A stretch of DNA of 37,479 nucleotides from Bacteroidota bacterium (GTDB taxonomy: Bacteria > Bacteroidota > Ignavibacteria > UBA10030 > BY39), in NCBI GenBank assembly GCA_030682385.1, contig JAUXOG010000002.1, positions 1-37,479 of the forward strand. The letters run 5' to 3'. The notes beneath the pieces are model-generated. The model ran no database searches. It was given only the letters and a program-made list of their open reading frames with translations, and was not told where the DNA came from. Both the position numbers and the translations under genes were made by a program. Position 1 is the first letter of the stretch. The number at the start of each line of letters is the position of its first letter. Positions 33,025 through 37,479 of the stretch are shown here, piece by piece.

Positions 33025-33771
33025 TTAAAATGAATATGTTAATCCTATGTATGGAAATTTAATAATCTCGAACTTGTCTCTCTCTCTAAAAAAACTAAAT
33101 CGTGTGAAAACAAATGCTAATTCTGAAACAAAATTACTTCTATAAGCTCTTACACCAATTAAAAATAATGATAACTCGAATCTTTCATCATAAGTTTGTG
33201 GTACCATTCCTTCAGCTATGAATTTTACGCCCCCTTTGTCTTTGCTCGAAATAATTGTTTCAAATCCAACTTGTGCCCAACTGTGTGAACGACTGTATTC
33301 GGTTTCTTTCTGAAAAAATTGTGTAATGTTAAAATGAAGTTTTGTATAATCAGTTCCTAAACTTAATGAAAGATTTCCATAAAAATTTTCACCCATATAA
33401 CCTGATGAAAATAATTTATTCGCGATGAACCAATCGGCACCAATAGCAACACCCCTAACAAAATCGTCGCCTTTGTAGATTTGAAATTTTGCACCGGTTC
33501 CTAAAAAAGAGGAACCCCAAATCGGCAAGTTGGTTGTGAGGTTTAAATGAAAATAATCGGTGATTGCGTAACCACCTTGGATTAGAAAAAAAGTGTACAT
33601 ACTTCCCCAAAATTTTCCCTCGGGAATTGTGTTACCTGTTGACATCCAGAAGAGCCGATTTTGAACCGGGTCAGAAACGTTGATTGCATTCTCTACATTA
33701 ATTTCTTGACCAAGAGATGTGGATTTTGGTATCAGGAAAAAAGACAATATTACTATCAATAATAATTTCAT
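33025..33771 (-). CDS. Exported beta-barrel-like protein of unknown function in the dehydrogenase operon
   Basis: The 248-residue product has a signal peptide (MKLLLIVILSFFLIPKSTS, likely cleavage near residues 19-22). The mature part contains repeated amphipathic strands with aromatic girdle residues (GKFWGSMYTFFLIQGGYAIT, YFHLNLTTNLPIWGSS, GNLSLSLGTDYTKLHFNITQ, FELSLFLIGVRAYRS) and ends in GLTYSF, a terminal-Phe strand typical of outer-membrane barrels. No family is recognised. Its ATG overlaps the stop of the PPC gene by one base (TAATG), so translation is probably coupled, and the aldehyde dehydrogenase follows 9 bp downstream. Confidence 0.82.
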   Translation of the reverse strand: MKLLLIVILSFFLIPKSTSLGQEINVENAINVSDPVQNRLFWMSTGNTIPEGKFWGSMYTFFLIQGGYAITDYFHLNLTTNLPIWGSSFLGTGAKFQIYKGDDFVRGVAIGADWFIANKLFSSGYMGENFYGNLSLSLGTDYTKLHFNITQFFQKETEYSRSHSWAQVGFETIISSKDKGGVKFIAEGMVPQTYDERFELSLFLIGVRAYRSNFVSELAFVFTRFSFFRERDKFEIIKFPYIGLTYSF

Positions 33772-34211
33772 TAAATGAGATTTTTATTTTTCCATAAGAA
33801 TAAATCTGTTTCTTCATCCCTTTCGCGTACTAAATCTTCGCCTGTAAATTCATCAATAAAAACTTCGCAGGCAAAAACTTTTGTACCGGGCATCAGATGT
33901 CCGCCAAAAACTTTTCCGTCTTTGTCGCTGAGTGTAATATGTGCATGTACGAATGGTTTGCAGTCGCGAACGCTCACATTCCCGATGCAGCTTAAAATTT
34001 CAAACCCACCTTTGATTTCAATATTCAAGTATTCTTTTTTATTTTGATCAAAAAATCCGATAATGGCACTCGTAACAGCACCGATGGCTTTAATGTTGCC
34101 GGTACGAATATCTTCTTCTGTTACTATTTTTGTAAGTACATCATACAGATCGACACCCGAAGGTAGTGAACCGATGAAAGTGCGTTTGTATTTGTATTGC
34201 GGTCTAAACAC
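33771..34211 (-). CDS. PPC/DUF296 domain protein
   Basis: The 146-residue product is a single PPC (plants-and-prokaryotes conserved, DUF296) domain: FIGSLPSGVDLYDVLTKIVT, NIKAIGAVTSAIIGFFDQNK, ILSCIGNVSVRDCKPFVHAH and TLSDKDGKVFGGHLMPGTKV, ending EVFIDEFTGEDLVRERDEET. The HAH...GGH histidines are the conserved metal-site-like residues. In plants the domain occurs with AT-hooks in DNA-binding proteins; here no AT-hook exists, and the prokaryotic function is not established. The start is GTG at 34211; an ATG two bases upstream is out of frame. It heads an operon with a barrel gene and the aldehyde dehydrogenase. Confidence 0.9.
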   Translation of the reverse strand: MFRPQYKYKRTFIGSLPSGVDLYDVLTKIVTEEDIRTGNIKAIGAVTSAIIGFFDQNKKEYLNIEIKGGFEILSCIGNVSVRDCKPFVHAHITLSDKDGKVFGGHLMPGTKVFACEVFIDEFTGEDLVRERDEETDLFLWKNKNLI

Positions 34212-34217
34212 ATTTCA

Positions 34218-34246
34218 AATATAGGGATTTGTAAGGATTTTAACAA
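34218..34246 (-). promoter_or_regulatory. Sigma70-like promoter giving a possibly leaderless PPC mRNA
   Basis: On the minus strand, TTGTTA (34241-34246), a 17-bp spacer and TATATT (34218-34223) end only 6 bp before the GTG at 34211. The predicted transcription start falls on or next to the start codon, and no Shine-Dalgarno is present. Confidence 0.5.
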
Positions 34247-34257
34247 GAATATCTTAA

Positions 34258-34319
34258 ATCTCGCAGAGCCGCAAATCACGAGGACGTTACTTTGCGCTCT
34301 TGGCGACTTTGCGTGAGAC
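34258..34319. repeat. Dispersed intergenic repeat of the TTTGCG...CTTTGCGTGAGA type
   Basis: An imperfect inverted repeat: the left arm CTCGCAGAGCCGCAAA (34260-34275) is roughly complementary to the right end TTTGCGTGAGA, with CTTTGCGCTCTTGGCGA between. The wording CTTTGCG..CTTTGCGTGAGA resembles a repeat I know from many unrelated environmental genomes. It lies in the gap between the PPC promoter and the ATPase gene. Confidence 0.65.
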
Positions 34320-34440
34320 TACTTTACAGATAATTGAAATACATATTGGCATATTTATTCAAACTGAAGTCGTTAATAATACTGCTAAGAACAAAAACTA
34401 TTAAAACGGATGTAAACACGTAATTAAAAAGTAATTTTTA

Positions 34441-36663
34441 TCAAGCATAATCAATAGAGAGTTTTTCAATTTTTTTAATTATTTCCTCGACGGTCTCTCT
34501 TAGCTCACCACCCATTTTTTTGTATTCGTCGGAGTATTCTTCCCCCATGAGAAAGAGGAGCGCATAGTAAATTGGTTTGTATTTATCCCTGACGTCAAAT
34601 TTGTTCTCACTGAAAAAATTATACACAAAATGATGTTGTTTCTTTGCTATAAACATTAGTAAAATAGAGCTAATTAATTCATTTACATCCTTCTGCATTT
34701 TCTCATTATCGAAGTTATTTTTATAGACTTCTATCGCCTCTTCGATTTCATCATTCCATAGTAGGATCATGACATAAGTATGAGCGGAATAATCATCTTT
34801 TATTTTTGCAATTGCTTCTCTTTGCAATATCAGTGCTTCTTTTTTATTTTTCTTTTGCTCATAGTATAGCCATGCTAAGTTATTCATCGCACCAGCTTCA
34901 CCTTTCTCGACAGCCATCAGGTAATACTGCTCTGCTTTCTTAAAGTCTTTGAATTCTGTCTTATACAGCAAAGCTAAGTTATTCATCGCATTAGCTTCAC
35001 CTTTCTCGACAGCCATCAGGTAATACTGCTCTGCTTTCTTAAAGTCTTTGAATTCTGTCTCATACAGTACAGCTAAGTTATTCATCGCATCAGTATCACC
35101 AATATTAACAGCTTCGAGATAGAATTTTTCTGCTTTTTCAAAATCACTCATTAATCTAAGAACATCACCTATTATCAGACCGATCATTTGTTGAGGGATA
35201 CCGTCGCTGAGGAGTTTTTTACTCGCTATATCATACTGTGAACTCTTAATATCTTCGATTGCCTCTTGAAAAACTTCAAGATGAGATTTATCGAGTTCTT
35301 TTATGTACTCGCTTTTTGAGGAGGATAAATATTTTCTTGTCTCTTTAAGAAGAGTATCTTGTATGTCGATCGGGATCGGTGTTTTTGCAAGGGCTTGAGA
35401 AACATAGAACGCATGTCTTTCATAAAGTCGGTTTTCCCTGAGAGCTTTAATATAGTTTTGTGCTTTTTCAACAAGCTCTTTTTCTCCGCAGCAAATCTCA
35501 AAAAATTTTACAAGCCATAATACTTTATTTCTATTCTTGCGTTTACCTAATCTCATTAAATAATAGATATTGAAAAAACGCTCATTGATTTGGTAAAGAA
35601 AGTTCTTTGTAGAGGTTGGAATCTTTTTTATCAGTTGATTTTTTTCAAGTTGATTTAATTGTGAGGAAACAGCTTTGCTGGACATTCTCACTTTTTTTGA
35701 GATTTCTTTGGTACTTATTGCATCCCAATTCTGTGCGATTGCATCGATAATTAATTGTTGTTGTGTTGAAAGGTTATCCAGCCTGTCTTTGTACAGCGGT
35801 GTAACACTATCCAACACTGCTTCTAAATCTCTGAAAGAGTTCCCGTCGATATCGTCTACGAATATGCAAAATAGAATAACGATAGTTCTCGGAACGCCAC
35901 CCGTTAATCGCCTTAATGCATCAATCCTTTCTGGTTGTTCCTTAATAATTTTACTAATTTCATCTACCTTGTAAGTATCCCCCAATTTATTCAGTAGCGA
36001 AATTGTTTCTTCCCGGTCAAGTTCATCTAACGTAATTAATTTAAAGAAATCGAAGAGTGGCTCTTTGTAATTGTAATAAAATTCCAGCATAGTTGAAGAT
36101 GAGCCAATCAATCTAATATAATTGCAAGTTATGAGTACTTCTCTCAAGCGTTGATTTTCTTTTTTAGAGAATTTTTCTATCATTTCACCAAAGTTATCAA
36201 GCAAAAGAACAATTTTTTTATTACGCTCTTTAAGAGCGTTTATTAATAAAGAGAAAATTCCTTCTTCAGGTGAATTTGTGGCGTATAGAGGGTCGATCTT
36301 GTCAGAAAGTCCCGAAAATGACTCGTCCTGATCTTCGAGTATTTCAATTACTTCTTCCCAAAGCTTTGCCAGTGTATGAACGCTATATTGTTCTTCATCG
36401 AACATCACGGGAATTAACCATGAGTTAAGCGCTCTATCATTTTTGATTTCGATGTTTATTCTGAGGAGGAGAGTCGTTTTTCCGTAACCTCTTTGCCCCT
36501 GAATAATGTAGTGCTGGGGCGGGTTAATCATTTGATCAGTTTTGATCGTTTCGAATAGTTCGTCAAACTCTTTCAGTCTCACCACAAAGTTTGAGATAAT
36601 TTCTTCAGCAGTTTGAGTTGCCGGGTTATAAATCGATGGAATTTTAAATTTAGTTTGCGACAT
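34441..36663 (-). CDS. STAND-like ATPase with winged helix and Sel1-like repeats
   Basis: The 740-residue cytosolic protein has a P-loop ATPase domain (about 20-290): Walker A GQRGYGKT (56-63), Walker B IVLLLDNFGE (Asp156), a sensor-like NYIRLIGSSST (181-191) and GGVPRT (255-260) as a sensor-2-like motif. A winged helix follows (about 300-375; STKEISKKVRMSSKAVSSQL). After a helical region come three 33-residue Sel1/TPR-like repeats (508-601; AEQYYLMAVEKGEANAMNNL), the last two nearly identical, and a helical C-terminus. This NTPase-wHTH-repeat order is the plan of STAND signalling ATPases, in which the repeats sense a partner; some such proteins act in phage defence or regulation. No effector domain is visible. 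Its start overlaps the upstream ATPase gene by 14 bp, implying a two-component ATPase unit. Confidence 0.82.
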   Translation of the reverse strand: MSQTKFKIPSIYNPATQTAEEIISNFVVRLKEFDELFETIKTDQMINPPQHYIIQGQRGYGKTTLLLRINIEIKNDRALNSWLIPVMFDEEQYSVHTLAKLWEEVIEILEDQDESFSGLSDKIDPLYATNSPEEGIFSLLINALKERNKKIVLLLDNFGEMIEKFSKKENQRLREVLITCNYIRLIGSSSTMLEFYYNYKEPLFDFFKLITLDELDREETISLLNKLGDTYKVDEISKIIKEQPERIDALRRLTGGVPRTIVILFCIFVDDIDGNSFRDLEAVLDSVTPLYKDRLDNLSTQQQLIIDAIAQNWDAISTKEISKKVRMSSKAVSSQLNQLEKNQLIKKIPTSTKNFLYQINERFFNIYYLMRLGKRKNRNKVLWLVKFFEICCGEKELVEKAQNYIKALRENRLYERHAFYVSQALAKTPIPIDIQDTLLKETRKYLSSSKSEYIKELDKSHLEVFQEAIEDIKSSQYDIASKKLLSDGIPQQMIGLIIGDVLRLMSDFEKAEKFYLEAVNIGDTDAMNNLAVLYETEFKDFKKAEQYYLMAVEKGEANAMNNLALLYKTEFKDFKKAEQYYLMAVEKGEAGAMNNLAWLYYEQKKNKKEALILQREAIAKIKDDYSAHTYVMILLWNDEIEEAIEVYKNNFDNEKMQKDVNELISSILLMFIAKKQHHFVYNFFSENKFDVRDKYKPIYYALLFLMGEEYSDEYKKMGGELRETVEEIIKKIEKLSIDYA
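34861..35142 (-). repeat. Tandem 99-bp repeats encoding Sel1-like units
   Basis: Three consecutive 99-bp units (the last 84 bp) encode residues 508-540, 541-573 and 574-601 of the ATPase. Units two and three are almost identical in DNA as well as in protein, while unit one differs at many positions, which indicates a recent duplication of one unit. Confidence 0.85.
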
Positions 36664-37479
36664 TTCGGTACCACCATTCTCTTAATAAAGGTGAATTAAA
36701 ACGATAGATTTTAGGATCATTGTTGTTGTTGATGTAACCATCATACTTAAGCGTATTAACAAGATTGTTGTAAGTGCTATCCAATTTAAATTTTACAGCT
36801 AAATTATAAATTTCAGAAGACGTGATTCTATGTTTTTCTGAGGTTATGTTTAATAGTTCTTTTATAAAAGAGAATTCCTCACCCTTATATGCTTTTCTTA
36901 ATCTGGTAAACCATAGCTCAAAATATATTCTCTGTTCCAATACTTCTGATATAGATTTATCTATAGTCTCTTTTGTAATTAATTCCTTATTTTCTTCCAA
37001 AAGATTTTTCTTAGCTTCATCTAGTATTATCTGAAAACTATAAGGGATCCACCATTTAATTTTATTAAGCAAATAGTTAAAAGCCTCATTGTCGAATGTG
37101 ATACTCGGGCCAATGATTTTATTCGAAAAATTTTCCGCTTCTGTTTCACTCAAAGGTGGTACCTTAATTGGAGCTAAATCATCAATCGTATTTATTGCAT
37201 TAATCTTGTTGACGATATTTTCTAGACCGATTGAGCCTGCATAGACAAATTGCAATTTTGTAGAGATAATTGGTTCTAGACGAATCTCTCGATTTGATTG
37301 CAAAAAATGAATTGAGGCTCCTTCCCCTTCGTCTTGAAGAATATTTTCTACTGCTTGGGCGAACTCATCGATTAAGACGATTATTTTATTTTCTCCAAGA
37401 TCAATTTTTCTCATTAGATTAAATATTTCTTGGAAATATGATATAGTATTGTCGTGGCGAATTTTTATTCCGTCCTTAC
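36650..37479 (-). CDS. AAA-type ATPase with C-terminal winged helix (5'-truncated by window edge)
   Basis: The frame is open through the window edge: 21 more in-frame codons precede the internal Met at 37414, so the true N-terminus and Walker A lie outside. The visible part begins just before Walker B (NKIIVLIDEFAQAVENILQ), continues with a sensor-like strand (LQFVYAGSIGLENIVNKI), an arginine-poor lid region (PLSETEAENFSNKIIG; WWIPYSFQIILDEAKKN) and a C-terminal winged helix (RITSSEIYNLAVKF; NTLKYDGYINNN; FNSPLLREWWYRNV). This ATPase_2-like plan (ATPase plus wHTH with FxSPLLREWW) is common in proteins of unknown role. Its last 14 bp overlap the start of the Sel1-repeat ATPase, so the two are co-translated and probably work together. 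Confidence 0.82.
   Translation of the reverse strand, partial: KDGIKIRHDNTISYFQEIFNLMRKIDLGENKIIVLIDEFAQAVENILQDEGEGASIHFLQSNREIRLEPIISTKLQFVYAGSIGLENIVNKINAINTIDDLAPIKVPPLSETEAENFSNKIIGPSITFDNEAFNYLLNKIKWWIPYSFQIILDEAKKNLLEENKELITKETIDKSISEVLEQRIYFELWFTRLRKAYKGEEFSFIKELLNITSEKHRITSSEIYNLAVKFKLDSTYNNLVNTLKYDGYINNNNDPKIYRFNSPLLREWWYRNVAN

Noticed and set aside
34861-35142. Non-coding tandem repeat
   Set aside because: The 99-bp units are in frame and encode Sel1-like repeats of the ATPase.
36650-37414. Complete 254-residue protein starting at the Met at 37414
   Set aside because: The frame stays open upstream to the window edge and the visible part starts just before Walker B, so Walker A must lie beyond the window; the Met is internal.

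Overview
This AT-rich window comes from a Gram-negative bacterium of the Bacteroidota/Ignavibacteria/Chlorobi assemblage. The evidence is a giant SprA-type outer-membrane translocon of the type IX secretion system (T9SS), a PorX-type response regulator with a PglZ domain, a secreted protein ending in a type A T9SS sorting signal, several outer-membrane beta-barrels, and lipoproteins with clear lipoboxes. Ignavibacteria-like is my best guess. No rRNA or tRNA gene, CRISPR array, transposase or phage gene was seen.

Layout. (1) 1-1243 minus: a truncated T9SS cargo protein with fibronectin-III-like repeats, divergent from an S46 dipeptidyl peptidase (1363-3528). (2) 3680-15820 plus: a tightly packed run of sprA, porX-like, tsaE, tsaB, accD, panC and an uridylyltransferase-only glmU, with gaps of 4 to 11 bp or short overlaps. 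(3) 15823-20803 plus: a sigma70-like promoter, a small exported protein, a LytR_C membrane protein, rsfS, argS and a GH13 lipoprotein, closed by a strong intrinsic terminator. (4) 21109-23052 plus: an exported S9 peptidase. (5) 23226-26852 minus: a UvrD/AddA-type helicase-nuclease with an apparent Fe-S nuclease domain. (6) 27140-29607 minus: a FadL-like porin and a low-complexity lipoprotein. (7) 29786-31218 minus: an exported protein and a 3-methyladenine DNA glycosylase carrying an in-frame palindromic insert. (8) 31396-34211 minus: a PPC/DUF296 protein, a predicted beta-barrel and an acylating aldehyde dehydrogenase whose tail resembles a microcompartment encapsulation peptide. (9) 34441-37479 minus: two overlapping ATPase genes; the downstream one carries a winged helix and near-identical Sel1-like repeats, and the upstream one is cut by the window edge.

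Most genes are housekeeping or envelope functions. The points most worth following are the sprA-porX linkage inside a housekeeping operon, the orphan microcompartment-type aldehyde dehydrogenase in an operon with a PPC protein and a barrel, the paired STAND-like ATPases, the palindromic element inside the glycosylase gene, and a recurrent sigma70-like promoter pattern (TTG..., 17-18 bp, TA...) that differs from the TAnnTTTG pattern known from Bacteroides and Flavobacterium. Several small dispersed repeats lie between genes.
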